A stretch of DNA of 64,000 nt from Raphanus sativus (GCF_000801105.2 NC_079518.1:20564800-20628799); one strand, 5' to 3'. Shown: positions 9,941 to 22,827, numbered from the stretch's first letter. Notes: generated from the sequence alone by a model not told the origin. Numbers and translations are program-made.

Positions 9941-11084
9941 TAGAATGTTTTTAAAATTAGGGCTAGCAAGATATTCAGTAATATCAAAAGCATTTAGTTT
10001 AGCTATAAGCCCTAAAAGTTAAAGCTTTTATAAGCTCTAACTTCTTTTGAGTTCTAGGTCAGCAGATCAATATGTGAAAAGAGCATTTCATATTCTCAAA
10101 TAATTGTGCCTGTCTTAATTAAAAAAAGAAACAGTAGGTCTAATAATTATTAGTTAGTTATAATAAGGGAGAATTGGAAAAAAAGACACTTTGAACTTTT
10201 GTTTGTCCATTTAGGACTTTTCATACTTTTGACAATTTTTGACATGTTTTGTCCTTCGTTCATGAAAAAAATATTAAACATAATTTTAAAAATGTAAAAA
10301 AATATGAAAATGATAGGAAACATAGGTATGATAATTTATATGTTTAAATTTATTTTTTAAAAAATGGGGAATCATATTTTGTTTTCTTTTCTAACCAAAA
10401 TAGAATACACATTCTGTTAGTCTACAGAAAACGGATACTAAGTTTAATACATAGATATATCTAGGGTATATATCGTAAACTAAGGTTTCTTCTACCTTAT
10501 ATATGAGCTAGAATTAGTTACGTCATAATCTAACAATATGTCTTCAGTGTACCAGCAGATATATAACGACATATAGCCTGAACTCTATAATGTACCTTAC
10601 TTAGATGTTATGTCATAGACTCTTCTGCTTTTTACCTTATGTGACGCCTAAGGAAGAATAGGCGTTGCACATGTTGTACTGTGTTATTGGTTAGGTATAT
10701 TGCGTATTCTAGTCAAATCCGAAAAATATGGAAACTTCCATTTTCGGTTATAGATGTTTCCTAAATCTTATATCAAATCTTTTTTAAATCTCGCACTATT
10801 TTCTCTCTCACGTTTTTTCTCTCCCACAATCTTTGAAGTAATTAAAATTCGAACAACATTAAAAAAGGATACTCTGTGGTTTTGAACCCACCACCTATGA
10901 CAATTTTACAAGGGCTTTAACCAATATGACACAAAGACTTTTGTAATTTTTGATCCAGAATTTAAATATAGTTATTCACTAAAATATGTTTTGGTTATCT
11001 TGTGCTCTTTCCCATCATCCAAATCGCCACCTATGATCAGATACGTTTGATGTTAGTGGTTTAGTTTGCTACAGTAAATAATGT
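9941..11084. other. AT-rich intergenic DNA with a tRNA-like patch
   Basis: No gene is seen. On minus, near 10935-10880, a TGGTTAAAGCCC (A-box-like) and a GGTGGGTTCAAAACCA (B-box-like) lie about 35 bp apart, which suggests a degenerate tRNA-derived SINE or transposon fragment. The rest is featureless AT-rich sequence. Confidence 0.4.
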
Positions 11085-11207
11085 AAAGGGCCAGTGATGG
11101 TTTCAAGAACAATGGGAGGTTTCACTATAAACATCATTGACACCCCTGGCCTTGTGGAAGCAAGCTGGTTACGTCAATCACCAAGCCCTCGAGTTAATCA
11201 AAGGGCC
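11085..11207 (+). pseudogene. TOC34: TOC34/TOC33-like chloroplast import GTPase fragment
   Basis: The segment reads PVMVSRTMGGFTINIIDTPG followed by LVEA, the G3 (DxxG) region of the TOC34/TOC33 GTPase of the chloroplast outer membrane import complex. A small insertion after the LVEA codons shifts the frame. The following residues (GYVNHQALELIKG) appear in another frame and then the match stops. No promoter, neighbouring exons or P-loop exon were found, so this is a captured or degenerated gene fragment. The family identification rests on recognition of this motif. Orientation is certain. Confidence 0.75.
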
Positions 11208-12651
11208 AGTCACTAGTATTCTTTTTTAATTCCCTCATATGTATAAATAATGTAATGGATGATAGACGTATGAGCTCATTAGATTCCACTCTGTTTTGGG
11301 CAGATATACTAGGACTTGCATCAATAAACTGACATTTGCTACTAAAGAAAGTCCCTTTTCTTTGTGTTAATTCTAACGTTTTGATAGTGGTTTTCACTTA
11401 TATTTTTTAACTGATATGTGGGTTTGATTGTAGGGAGCATGACACACTAGTCCAAGTCCAAAAAACCAGAGGAGAGAGATATGTCATGTTACAAAGATGG
11501 ATTAATGGACAACCTCTTGAACAAGAAAATTATTATCAGAAGACTAAGCCCATACCAGCAATTAAAGCAACGTAATCATTACTGAGACACACATGATATA
11601 ACAGTGCACCATAAACTAAAACTTGTCAGGATTGTAATACAAAAACCAAACCCAACGTCATGTTCAGTAACATCTGCACAATACAGATGTATCATATAGT
11701 TCCTTTCAAGATATACATGGCAGAAGATCAACGAACAAAGAGTAAAACGAAAGCTTATAGAACAAGAAACAAAGCCCTAATCTCTTACCCATGGAAGAGG
11801 GATCAAAATTGGAACATACAGGTAGCCACAAATGAAGGCGCAATACAATTCACGCATATAGCTTTGTTCTGTCTCCCCTTTACTCTTCACCCCATATTCA
11901 TCAATCTCATACAGAGTACAGCAAGAACAAACCTTATCACCTTCTCCTTCAACTTCCACACCAGACGATGACACTCTTAGGCTTCACAAAAAAGTATACA
12001 GGATTAGCCTATAATACTTATCATCAGAGATCCGTAACGCCGGAAGATCAGGACCGGACAACAGCAAGCCTAAGATTTCAAGTCACGTATTTTCCCCTCT
12101 CCAAAAACCTTAATCAATATTCTACAAATACAAATCAAAAACATTAACATGCAAAGCGTAAATCGTGGTGTAAAAGATGATTAATCAATCCGAGAAAAAA
12201 ATATACTTTAAGAAACATGACAAATCGGGTTAAAAATATAGGTTAAATTTAAGAACACTTCGATTTCAATTTAGATGAGAATTAATAGAAATAATCGAAT
12301 ACCTTGTGTGAAGATTTGTGAGATTTCGTCAAAATTGATGGAAGAAGACTTTGATTTCGAAAAGATGAACAACACTTGGACTTCATTGTATCTTCAGTAA
12401 GATCATAGAGAAAGATGACGAAAACGAGATTAGAGATTATGGACAGATGAAACACAGAAGAATAAGAATTTTCCCTGCTGAAACCTAAATCACCATGGAA
12501 AAGCATTCTACGGCTGAGAAGACAAGAAGGGTATCGACTACCCCTCTTTCCTTTTGTCTATTTTTTTTGTTTTTTAACTTTTTACTATTTTAACATTTTA
12601 AATCAATTACAAAAATTACAAATTATAATTATAAATCAACTTAATAGAAAA
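11208..12651. other. Intergenic DNA without a recognised gene
   Basis: Short open frames occur on both strands (for example 11660-11971 plus and 12282-12506 minus), but none shows a recognisable domain. A transcribed non-coding gene on minus is possible because donor- and acceptor-like sites exist near 12327 and 11440, but this is weak. Confidence 0.3.
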
Positions 12652-13814
12652 ATTATTGGTTCTAGTATTTTAATGGATTTAGAAATTTCAACAGATTTGG
12701 AAATTTTTGATAAATCCACTGATTATAAAATCAAATAAATGGATTTCATAAGAATTCAAATAAGATTTCAAAATCAAGTAAGTAGATTTATTATAAATCA
12801 ACCAAATGGATTTACGAGAGATGAGACCGGCTTATTAGTATTGTTTTTGTTTGAATTCAATATGAGAAGAAAGATGTACACTCCATAGGCTCAAAGAAAC
12901 ATTTTGGAGGAAAGAAATCAAAGAAACGTTTAAATAACAATAATCATTTGATATAACAGAGAAGAAACTAAAGTAGCAATAATCATCTACTACTCATGAA
13001 ATGATTAATGACAGAAACAAACAAGAAATTAGGGAATCTCTCTCTACCTCTCTCTTTGAAGTTCTTAAGATGTTTAAACAGAAGATGGTTAACGTGCAAG
13101 ACGTTGAGTCGCTGACGTCAATGATTATCTTCGTTTTAAATAGTGAGCTGTCAATCTTCATTTTTAGATTCATAGTGGATTGTTTGAACTACAATCTCCT
13201 TTATGTATTTTATCTGGGAAATTTAACTTTTCCAATGCAGAGAGTGTTATTGATTAGCTCATTTCAAATTCAGAAAGTGTTGTATATTGAAAGAAAATCA
13301 AGCACTACAAAAGTTAACAAAGGCAGCAGAAAACTTGAAAATTGTGGTCAGTTTAGTTAACATTAACATATAATTTTACGTACAGCTTTCATCCTATTAT
13401 TCAGGATGTCATGATGAAGTTGGATGGAGAAGAGCCTAATGTGTTCTGATGAGGTTGTAGCTGTAGGTGGTGTGGGGTTCATGACTTCGTGAACAGAAAA
13501 TAAATTGTGATGTTGAGAGAGTTTTTTTAAAAGTCAATATTACAAATCCAAGGAAAATAACAAGGTTTATCTTTGTATTTGTTCCTTTGTATTTTGAGAG
13601 TAAAACCCTTTACAAATCCATTGAAATATAGTTTCAAATCAAATCCTTAAATAAATTCTTATTATTGAATAACACTTGATTTCAAAATCTATTTTAAAAT
13701 CATATAACCAATAACACTTGATTTGCATATAGATTTTAAAATCATAAAACCAATAACACTTGATTTGGTTTGGATTTCTAAATCCACTAAAATATACAAA
13801 CCAATAACACCCCC
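12652..13814. mobile_element. Probable non-autonomous TIR DNA transposon
   Basis: ATTATTGGTTCTAGTATTTT at 12652, continuing through AATGGATTTAGAAATTT, is matched in inverse by GGATTTCTAAATCCACTAAA onward at 13772-13814, giving imperfect inverted ends of about 38 bp. The right end carries ACACCCCC, like Brassica elements beginning GGGGGTGTTATTGG. The left end lacks the G tract. The interior holds a 119-codon open frame (13001-13360) of unknown kind and a 42-bp tandem repeat. Superfamily is not assigned. Confidence 0.5.
13668..13772. repeat. 42-bp tandem repeat next to the right inverted end
   Basis: ATAACACTTGATTT followed by AAAATC and CCA recurs at about 13668, 13710 and 13753, ending in the inverted terminal region. 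Confidence 0.7.
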
Positions 13815-14158
13815 TTAAAGAAAATCAAAATCCTATTTTTCTAAAACATCTTCTAAAAATTCTAAAGTGACAAATCCAAGAGTGTCTCTTTTTTTCTATT
13901 TTTCTCTTATAATAATCCACTAATCACACACACTCAGCTAGCTACAGAGCCCACAGAGTCCAGTCAAAGTCTCCCTTTTATTTTTTAATTTGTTCACACG
14001 ATCTTCAAACACCAAAGACTATTGTGGAACCCACCGATGTATCTACTGGCCCCTGCTTGTCTTCTCCACGAACATAAGTAGACAGTCACTTTGATTTAAC
14101 ATACACTGCTCTCCTCCATCAAGTCACTTTCTTAATATTCAAACTCTGCTTTGTTGCT

Positions 14159-14737
14159 TTACACAGAAGCATGATGATCGATCTGTAACCCATCCGCTTT
14201 GCTTAAAAAAATGCAAGGCAATTTATGCAAGATCGACTTGTAGGGTCTTTGTGGCACGAGCAATCTCGAAGTTGGGCTCGAAATCAATGTCAAATCAACA
14301 GTCTTTCCATTTGACACGGTCTTCAAGCAAGATTGGTCTTTACCCTTGAAGTTCTTACTTGTCTCCACAATCTTGGTCACAGATGGATGCTCGTTCAGAG
14401 GACCAAAACTCTACAAAAAAATGAATCTGAATCCATCAGGTTTTCTGCTTCTGCTTTACAGTCCTAGAGACTTGGGAGAAAACTGATGAGTCAATATTAA
14501 CCATACCTTGAGAATGCTTGAGATCGTCAGAGCTCTCTGTTTGCACTCTCTATAAAGCAACTACAACGGCTACGACCGCACCTCTGTTTCTCCTCCTTGT
14601 TATTGTTGTCCTCCATAAAATTTTTACAACCCATCTTGGCTAAACAGACCGAGCTCGGATCGAAATCTCCAGAGTTGCCTCTAGAAAGCGGTGGTGCGTC
14701 GAAGTCGCCGACGATGGTGAATAATCTCTCAGAGGTG
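14159..14737 (-). pseudogene. Unrecognised gene remnant, apparently interrupted by the copia insertion
   Basis: On minus, an open frame at 14159-14413 starts after an acceptor-like TTTTTGTAG and ends HHASV-stop. A donor-like AAG|GTATGG lies at about 14506. Nearer the element a frame reads TIVGDFDAPPLSRGNSGDFD and continues into a Cys/Arg-rich stretch (RCGRSRCSC) before a stop. Across the insertion, at 19617-19790, another minus-strand ATG (near 19760) opens a frame with stops. The base composition is more gene-like than the surroundings. I do not recognise a family. It may be an ordinary gene broken by the copia insertion, or chance. Confidence 0.35.
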
Positions 14738-15148
14738 TGTTGGAATGAAAAACTTTATAGAAATGGAGAAAGTGTTTTAAGTGTTTGAAGAGAAAGAAAC
14801 TTTATGAAGAAGAAAGTTTTTTTATAACTTTGAAAAAGATTTCTTATTACTTAGATGATTCTTACAAGTTTGGATTTCTTGATTTCTTGATGATACAAAT
14901 GATAAGAGAAATGAGGTATTTATAGTCTCCAAAATACAAAATATCTTACATATTTTAATTCTAAATCTAGAGAATTCTAACATAATATCTAGATTATTTT
15001 ATTCTAATTATCTAGATAATTCTATGGAAATATCTAGATTTTTAATCTTAAGGAGGTGGAGGATAATTCTAGAATTTGGACTAAGTTTGGGCTAAACATG
15101 ATTAGCAAAATATTAGCCCAATACCCAAATCAAGTTTACTTTTCAACA
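14738..15148 (-). repeat. Copia 3' LTR
   Basis: 411 bp with TGTTG..CAACA ends. A TATA box (TATAAATA on minus) lies at 14917-14924. Confidence 0.95.
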
Positions 15149-18100
15149 CCCCCTCTTAAACTTGATTTGGTTACTCCGAGTAAGCTCCTCATTTTGATAA
15201 AATCTTCCCGCTTGAGTGGCTTGGTGAAGATATCAGCTACTTGATCATTTGTCTTCACATACTCCAATTGCACATCCATATTGGTAACACAATTTCTAAT
15301 GTAATGATAACGAGTATCGATGTGCTTACTCCGATCATGGAAGACTGGATTCTTTGCCAATGCTATTGCCGACTTGTTATCCACAAAGATCTTCGTTGGC
15401 TCCTCTTGTGGTAGACTCAACTCCTTTAGCAGGTTTCTTGACCAGATAGCATGGCAAACACATGAAGTAGCTGCCACATACTCCGCTTCACAAGTAGAAA
15501 GGGTGACTATTGGTTGCTTCTTTGACATCCATGTAAAAGCGGTTTCTCCAATGAAAAACACGAAGCCACTTGTGCTTTTCCGGTCATCTACATCTCCACC
15601 CCAATCGCTATCGCTATATCCAACAAGCTTGTAATCTTCAGAGATAGAGTAGTACAAGCCAAAGTTGATTGTACCTTTGATATAGCGTAGGATCCTCTTA
15701 GCTGCCTTGAAATGAGTTGTTGTTGGATGCTCCATGTATCGACTCACAACTCCAACTGCGTGTAGGATGTCGGGTCTTATGCACGTTAGATAGCGTAAGC
15801 TTCCAACCAGACTCTTAAAGAGAGTTGGATCCACACTCTCTCCTTCTTCTTCCTTTGATAACTTAACTCCACATTCCATTGGCGTACAAACTGGATTTGA
15901 GTCATCCATCTTGAACTTCTTAAGCACCTCTTTTGCATAGCCTTCTTGAGTAATGAAGATTCCATTTCTTCTTGCTTTACTTCAATGCCAAGGTAGTATG
16001 ACATCAATCCAATATCAGTCATCTCGAACTCCTTTGTCATCTCCTTCTTGAAATCTTCAAACATAATCGGATTGTTTCCGGTGAATATCAGGTCATCCAC
16101 ATACAAGCATGCAATCAATATATCATTGTTTTGTGTTTTGATATAAAGTGCATGCTCATATGGACACTTTATGAAGCTTTTATCCTTGAAGTACTTATCA
16201 ATCCGAGTGTTCCATGCTCTTGGTGCTTGCTTTAATCCATAAAGCGCTTTCTTCAGCCTTAAGACTTTGTCTTCTTCTCCTTTGACTATGTAACCTTGTG
16301 GTTGCTCAATGTAGACTTCTTCCTCAAGGTCTCCATTTAGGAAGGCTGATTTGACATCCATTTGATGTATCTTCCAACTCTTTTGGGCTGCCAATGAAAT
16401 GATTAATCGAACCGTTTCTAAGCGAGCAACTGGAGCAAACACCTCATCATAGTCGATCCCGGCTCTTTGACTATAGCCTTTTGCCACCAATCTTGCCTTG
16501 TACCTTTCAACTTCTCCTTTAGAATTCTTCTTAGCCTTGTACACCCACTTCACACCGATTGCTTTATGCCCATTTGGAAGTGAAGCTAGCTCCCATGTAT
16601 CATTCTTTTGTATGGACTTGATTTCTTCATCCATTGCACTTCTCCATGACTTCTTTTCTTGAGCTTCTTCAAAGTTCATAGGCTCGCAATCCGCAAATAG
16701 ACAAAATAGAGTGAGATTGTCTTGATTTTCAGTTACCTCGTAGATGTCTTGTAGACTTCTGAAACGTGGAGTTCTTTCACTTGAGCTTTCATCTCCTTGA
16801 GAACTTGGTATTGGTGAAGTTGGTGGTGTAGCGGGCTCTTCTCTCGGCTGTTCCACATTCACTTCTTCAAAAGACGGAAAGAAGTTGTAGTCTTCATTGT
16901 TTGATCTCCAATCCCATTCTCCTTCTTCATCAAAGATGACATTCTGGCTGATAATTGTCTTCTTTGTTTCAGGATTGTAGAGCTTGTAGCCTTTGGAGTT
17001 AGCGTCATACCCAATGAAGACATACTTCTCACTTTTATCATCTAGATTGCTCCGCTTCTCATCTGGAACATGAGCGTGAGCAATACTTCCAAAGACTCTT
17101 AGGTGTGAAACACTGGGCTTCCTTCCGCTCCAAGCTTCTTGTGGTGTCTTTCCTAAAACACTCTTTGTTGGTGATCGGTTTGATATATAGACCGCCCACG
17201 CCACTGCTTCTGCCCACAACTCCTTTGGTAGCTTCTTACTTCTGAGCATGCTTCTTGCCATCTCAAGTATTGTCCTATTCTTCCTTTCTGCTACTCCATT
17301 TTGTTGAGGGGTTCTCGGCACCGTCAACTGTCTTCGGATGCCATTATCTTCACAATACTTCAGAAACTCCTTGGACATGAATTCTCCTCCTCGATCAGAT
17401 CTCATGGACTTGATCTTAAGACCACTTTCCTTCTCAACATGAGCTTTAAACTTTTTGAAATTTTCAAACACTTCTGATTTTTGTTTCAAAAAGTAAACCC
17501 ATGTTTTTCTTGAAAAGTCATCAATAAAGAGAAGGAAGTAGTTACTCTTACCAAGTGAACTTGGTTTGATCGGGCCACATACATCTGTATGTATGAGTTC
17601 TAGTGGCTTTATTGCTCTTGTCTCTGACTCCTTTGGAAAACTCATCTTGAATTGCTTTCCAAGTAAACACCCTTCACACACTTGATTTGGATGGTTGATG
17701 CAAGGTAATCCTTTCACCATCTCTTTCTTGGAAAGTAGCTCTAAGCTTCCAAAGTTGAGATGCCCAAATCGAAGATGCCAAAGCCAAGATTCCTCCTTGT
17801 AGCACATCTTGAGACATCGTGCAATGTCATTTTGAATGTTTAGGACAAACATTCTATTGCTTGACATTGGCACCTTTGTAATGAGATTATTTGCTTTATC
17901 TCTTAAAGAAAGGTTATTATCCTTTAGTCGAATGTCATAACCTTTCTCTAAGAGTTGTCCAAGGCTCAAGATGTTGGTCTTCATGCTTGGAATGTAGTAA
18001 ACATTGGAAATGAACTGATGATCTCCATTCTTCAAGCGGATGAGAATATTTCCTTTACCTTTCACCTCCATCTTCGATTCATCTCCCAAAGCCACATCGG

Positions 18101-19178
18101 TTTTCACCGATTCATCGAGCTCTACGAACATGCTTTTATTCCCACACATGTGGTTGCTTGCACCACTATCAAGGTACCACTTGTGAACCTCATTTGGTTC
18201 ATCCTTCTTGTAAGCCATCAATAGCATTTCTTCTTTACTTCTTTCTTCAACATAGTTGGACTTCTCTTCAACTCTATTGTTGTTTGGAGTTTTGCATTCA
18301 GAAGCATAATGTCCAAACCTTCCGCAACTATAGCATTTGATGCTTGATTTATCGTACCTTGATTTTGGATTTCCTCTTCCACGACCACTTGATGAATTCT
18401 CTCCTCTTTGGTTGAAGTTTTCTTCATATGGTCTCCAACCCCGTCCATTTGCACCACGACCACGTCCTCGGAAATGACCACCACCACGTCTCGGATGATT
18501 TCGGCCAGCTTCTTCCTTTTGATCAATTCTCATCTTGAGAACTTGTTCCACAATATCTTCTTTTTTCTTCTTCTTTTCTTCATAAGCTTGTAGTGATCCA
18601 AGAAGTTGCTCCATCGTCATAGTTTCTAAGTCTTTTGTCTCTTCAATCACAGTAACAATGTGCTCGAATTTTGAATCCAATGATCTAAGAACTTTCTCCA
18701 TAATTCTCACCTCGTCTAACTTCTCACCATTTCTCTTTAGGTTATTAGTAACCGTCAAGACTCTTGAGAAGTAATCTGAGATGAGTTCTCCTTCCTTCAT
18801 TTGTAATGCTTCAAATTCTCCTCTTAGAGTTTGAAGTCGTACCTTCTTAACTTGTTCCGCTCCCTTGTAAGAAGTCTGAAGCTTCTCCCATGCTTCTTTG
18901 GATGTCCTTGCACCAGCAACCCTTTCAAATGTATCTTCATCTAATCCTTGATAGATTAGACAGAGAGCCTTCTTGTCTCTCTTCCTTGAATCTCTCAAAC
19001 CATCCTTTTGAGTTTGAGATAGACCACCATCATTCTCCGGTTCATTGAAGCCATTCTCAACTATCTCCCACACATCATGTGCTCCTAAGATAGCCATCAT
19101 CCTAAGACTCCAATTGTCATAGTTGCTCTTAGTGAGCAATGGAACTTGGAGGGGAACACCATTGTTTGCCATCTTCAA
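15136..19178 (-). pseudogene. Copia gag-pol polyprotein with one frameshift
   Basis: Residues of the 1130-codon frame: UBN2-type gag about 60-200; CCHC knuckle CYSCGRFGHYASEC about 278; protease active site YLDSGASNHM about 337; HHCC zinc region (HLRFGHLNF..CEGCLLGK) about 465-515; integrase core with acidic residues in HTDVCGPIK, MRSDRGGEF and NGVAERKN (about 529, 594, 630); RT from WVYKAKKNSKGEVERYKARL (about 874) to YVDDLIFTGN (about 1026). RNase H (TLSTCEAEYVAA) continues in another frame, 15136-15927. The frames part near 15950-15960 at a short A run, consistent with loss of one base. The start is the ATG at 19172 or 19178. It supplies structural protein, protease, integrase and RT for element replication. 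Apart from the break it looks complete. Confidence 0.93.
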
Positions 19179-19190
19179 AAAGAACTTGTA

Positions 19191-19202
19191 GCTCTGATAC
19201 CA
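19191..19202 (-). other. Copia primer-binding site (initiator tRNA-Met)
   Basis: TGGTATCAGAGC on minus, three bases inside the 5' LTR, complementary to the 3' end of initiator tRNA-Met. Confidence 0.9.
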
Positions 19203-19205
19203 CTT

Positions 19206-19616
19206 TGTTGGAATGAAAAACTTTATAGAAATGGAGAAAGTGTTTTAAGTGTTTGAAGAGAAAGAAACTTTATGAAGAAGAAAGCTTTTTTATAACTTTG
19301 AAGAAGCTTTCTTATTACTTAGATGATTCTTACAAGCTTGGATTTCTTGATTTCTTGATGATACAAATGAGAAGAGAAAGGAGGTATTTATAGCCTCCAA
19401 AATACAAAATATCTTACATATTTTAATTCTAAATCTAGAGAATTCTAACATAATATCTAGATTATTTTATTCTAATTATCTAGATAATTCTATGGAAATA
19501 TCTAGATTTTTAATCTTAAGGAGGTGGAGGATAATTCTAGAATTTGGACTAAGTTTGGGCTAAACATGATTAGCAAAATATTAGCCCAATACCCAAATCA
19601 AGTTTACTTTTCAACA
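19206..19616 (-). repeat. Copia 5' LTR
   Basis: 411-bp partner of 14738-15148. It holds the promoter for the element. Confidence 0.95.
19385..19392 (-). promoter_or_regulatory. TATA box in the copia 5' LTR
   Basis: CTATAAATA on minus within the 5' LTR. The same box occurs in the other LTR at 14917-14924. Confidence 0.6.
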
Positions 19617-19801
19617 AGGTGGTGGTGTTCTTGATACTGAACTAACCGCTTAATGGGGCACCGGGTCAAACGAGACTTCGGCATTCATTCGCTCCATCGT
19701 AGGTAGAGATCTTCCGATAATACATTGGAGTCGATCGGTTGGATCTTCGTATGAAACGACATTATGGCGGAGAAAGATTGCTTTATTTTTAAGTCTTTAG
19801 A

Positions 19802-20877
19802 CTAGATCTCGATCCGCACAACTGTGCGGGTGATTATTTTCAAAATATACATATAAATATTTGATTTACATGATTAGTGATATGTAATTTTAATATTTAT
19901 TTTATTGCTAATAGTTTAATATAATATTTTCAAATACAATAATTTCATAGTTTACATGCAGTAATTTAATTTATTGTTTCAAATTATTAGTGATATCTTT
20001 CTTATTAAAACATGAACATTAACTAAAACTTTACATAATGTGATATTTACGACAAATTATGTTCACTTTAATATTAACTTAGATATTAATTTACTTGAGA
20101 TTGTACTTGTATTTTAGGTTTTGGTCATACATATATGTTAACCGAATTATTTGTATGAATTAAATATTTTACTGAATAACCTATATTAAATGCAATTTAG
20201 AAAACGTCCACTTCATTTAAATTATTAAACCGGAAATTGCTAATACATTGTGTTTGTTTTTATTCCTTTTTAATCTAAATTTTCTCTTTATTATATATGT
20301 TTTTGAGGGTTCTTATATTGTCTACTGGCGTTTTAGACTTTTTTACCCCGAAATAATGAATAATTTACAGTGAATTTTTCAATGTTAAAACTTTTATTTG
20401 CAATTATTCATCTATCATAGATCCCGTTATATAATTAACACTTCAACCGCGCAGTTGATACAAAATAGTACATGAGTTTAATATAATTACATAATTAATT
20501 AGATATTTAAAAGGTTTATTTTAGTAAAAAAAATATACATTTATATTTTAAATAGTTACGAAATTAATTAAATAGTTAAAAAGTTTTTTTAAGTGAAAAA
20601 TATACATTTATATTTTAAATAAATAAGAAGGTAGTAACATATTTAAAATGTTTGTTTTAAAGAAAAATAAAAAATATATTTATATTGTAAATAAAAAATA
20701 TGAAAATATTTTGCTCAGATGTAAATCAGAGAAAATATAGAAAATATCTATTTTATTTTTTAGATTAATTAAAATATTTCAAATATGTATACAATAATTC
20801 ATTTAATTAGTTTTCTAAGGAATAATCCGAATAGAAAAATCATACATGAAATAAATCATCACTTCTCTTTTAATAGA
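19802..20877 (-). mobile_element. Probable non-autonomous Helitron
   Basis: Read on minus, the 3' end is a perfect hairpin (CCGCACA, loop, TGTGCGG at 19814-19829) followed by GATCGAGATCTAG and T. A plausible 5' end TCTATTAAAAGAGAAGT starts at 20877. The interior is AT-rich with no coding. The 3' end is convincing and the 5' end less so, since other TCTAT-like starts occur nearby. Confidence 0.6.
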
Positions 20878-21505
20878 GTATATATTTTCTATTTATGAAA
20901 ATAAAATTTATAATTTTATCAATTTAATATAATATTATCATATCTAGTTCAATATAATAATTTTTAACATGATTTATTATGATTATAAAATAGATAAAAA
21001 TATGATATAATTTGTATTTTTAATTTTATAAATAATAACTGAATATATGTTAATGCATAAAAATATTTCATTGCTAATTATGAAATTACATAATTTGTTT
21101 GAAAATTAAGATATTGTTAAAATATTTATGTCAACATAATAATTTTGTTTTAATATAATTGATTGTGATTATATATATATAAAAGTAGGATAGAATATTT
21201 ATTTTCGTTTTATAAACTATTACTGAATATATTAATGTACAATAATATTTTAAAACTAATTATGAAATTAATTAAATTATTTATATATAACTTTTGAAAA
21301 TTAATATCTTGGTAAGATCTTGTTAAACAGATTTTTCGAAAATTTTAATATATGCATATATATATATATTCTATTAATTATCTTGTATGACCAATTAATA
21401 AAAGGTTGGGTCTAACTTAAAAAAATAACTGCATAAAATATAATATAATTATATCTAGAGCATTGTTAACCGTTCGTAACTTCCCTCGGCATATGAAACG
21501 ATAAT
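20878..21505. other. AT-rich intergenic DNA
   Basis: No gene. AT-rich repeats with TATATATA runs near 21170 and 21355. It ends with the ATAAT target copy of the Athila element. Confidence 0.5.
21462..21486 (+). repeat. 25-bp direct repeat left of the Athila element
   Basis: ATTGTTAACCGTTCGTAACT plus TCCCT recurs exactly at 41225-41249, just outside the right LTR. Both copies sit about 15 bp from the target-site duplication. Confidence 0.85.
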
Positions 21506-22823
21506 TGATATACCATGAATTTCACCCGTTTTTAGTCATGGTATATGAGAGTTTTCATTCATATTTATTACGTTTTCAAAGTGTTTTAGAGTATTTTCAG
21601 GCACAGATACTTAATTGAAGAAAGCAATACTTTTAAGGCATTTTGGAGTATTCTCACGAATGAAGAATCGACCGATAGGAATCATTCGAGATCGGACGAT
21701 TAGAGTCAATTACAATCGATCGACAGAGATGGAAGAGTGTCGATCGATATTTAGCCATTCGATGGATTATGATTTAGAAGATTTTCAAGTATCATAAAGT
21801 GTGCTATTTACACAATTAGCCCTGGCCGCCTGTTAGGCTTTATATACTAGGGTTTTGTATCATTTTAGAGGCAAACTTGCCTAGAGACCTATTGGAGAAG
21901 AGAAGCAATTTGACTACCTTAGGAAAGATTTAGAGTTGGAGAGATAGATCTGAGACTGCAAAACAAAGAAGATCTTGAACTCCCTTTTTATCTTACTCAT
22001 TACTCTTTGTGTTCCTTATTTCATATTAAGTTTTATTCAAACCATCATGATCTTGTCTCTCATGAATATGTCTGAGTAAACCTAATTGTTAGATTTAGGT
22101 TTCTCATAAGGGTGAATCATGTGATGAGATTGTGATAATTGTTAGGGTAATTAAACTAGTTCTTTCACTTAGTTATTCTTAATACTAGATTTAGGATTGA
22201 TCACCCTTAAATCTAGATCTTAGGATTGAAGAGATAACCAACTGTATACTCTCCTTACCCTGAAACAAATTAAAGTGATCTAACTGACTAGACTCATGCG
22301 AAAGGTGGTCTAGATCATTAGAGAACGTGTTCAACCAAATCGATAATGCTTGCTAGAATTACCATCGATCGACACAACCATCGTTGTAGCGATCGATTGT
22401 ATGAAAGGTGTAGCGATCGATTAGACAAAAGTCATATCGATCGACTCTTTTCCGAGATCAACAAACGACAGTTGAGATCCAGGATCTAGTAAAGGAGACC
22501 CTACTGGTCGTACCAATTGATTGAGTACAAGGACTAAAGCCCTAATGTCACTTTCAAACTGCATAAATTCATGCCCGAGAAATACCTGAATCTAGCTATT
22601 CTCCTCATTTAGAAACAACCTTCACTTCAGTTACTGAACAACTCTCTTGTTCACATTAATATTTACTGTTTAAAACATATAAAACCTTAAGTCTATCTTT
22701 ATTTCTATTTAATTAAGCCTTCAAGTAATCCTAGAGTCCTTGTGGATTCGATCCCTAAGTACTGCATCTGAACCTCTTATTTGAGAGAGTAATTCACTTT
22801 TTAGGGTAATTTGAGTGATATCA
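21506..22823 (+). repeat. Athila 5' LTR
   Basis: 1318 bp, TGATATACC..GTGATATCA. It includes several ATCGATCGAC words and a TATATA box near 21841. Confidence 0.95.
21841..21846 (+). promoter_or_regulatory. TATA-like box in the Athila 5' LTR
   Basis: GGCTTTATATACTAGGG is the only strong TATA-like word followed by gene-like sequence in the LTR. The same word is present in the 3' LTR near 40218. Confidence 0.5.
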
Positions 22824-22827
22824 AATT

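Larger units (their letters stand above)
14738..19616 (-). mobile_element. Nearly complete Ty1/copia retrotransposon with TSD AGGTG
   Basis: Two 411-bp LTRs (14738-15148 and 19206-19616) begin TGTTGGAATG and end TTTTCAACA. They differ at about seven positions by eye. Perfect target duplications AGGTG lie at 14733-14737 and 19617-19621. The minus-strand interior has an initiator tRNA-Met primer-binding site (TGGTATCAGAGC, 19191-19202) beside the right LTR, which is thus the 5' LTR, and a purine tract (AAGAGGGGG, complement at 15149-15157) beside the left one. A single gag-pol frame is broken once. The high LTR similarity marks a recent insertion. Confidence 0.97.

Noticed and set aside
13001..13360. 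119-residue frame as a host gene
   Set aside because: It lies inside the probable TIR element, has ordinary AT-rich composition and no recognisable domain.
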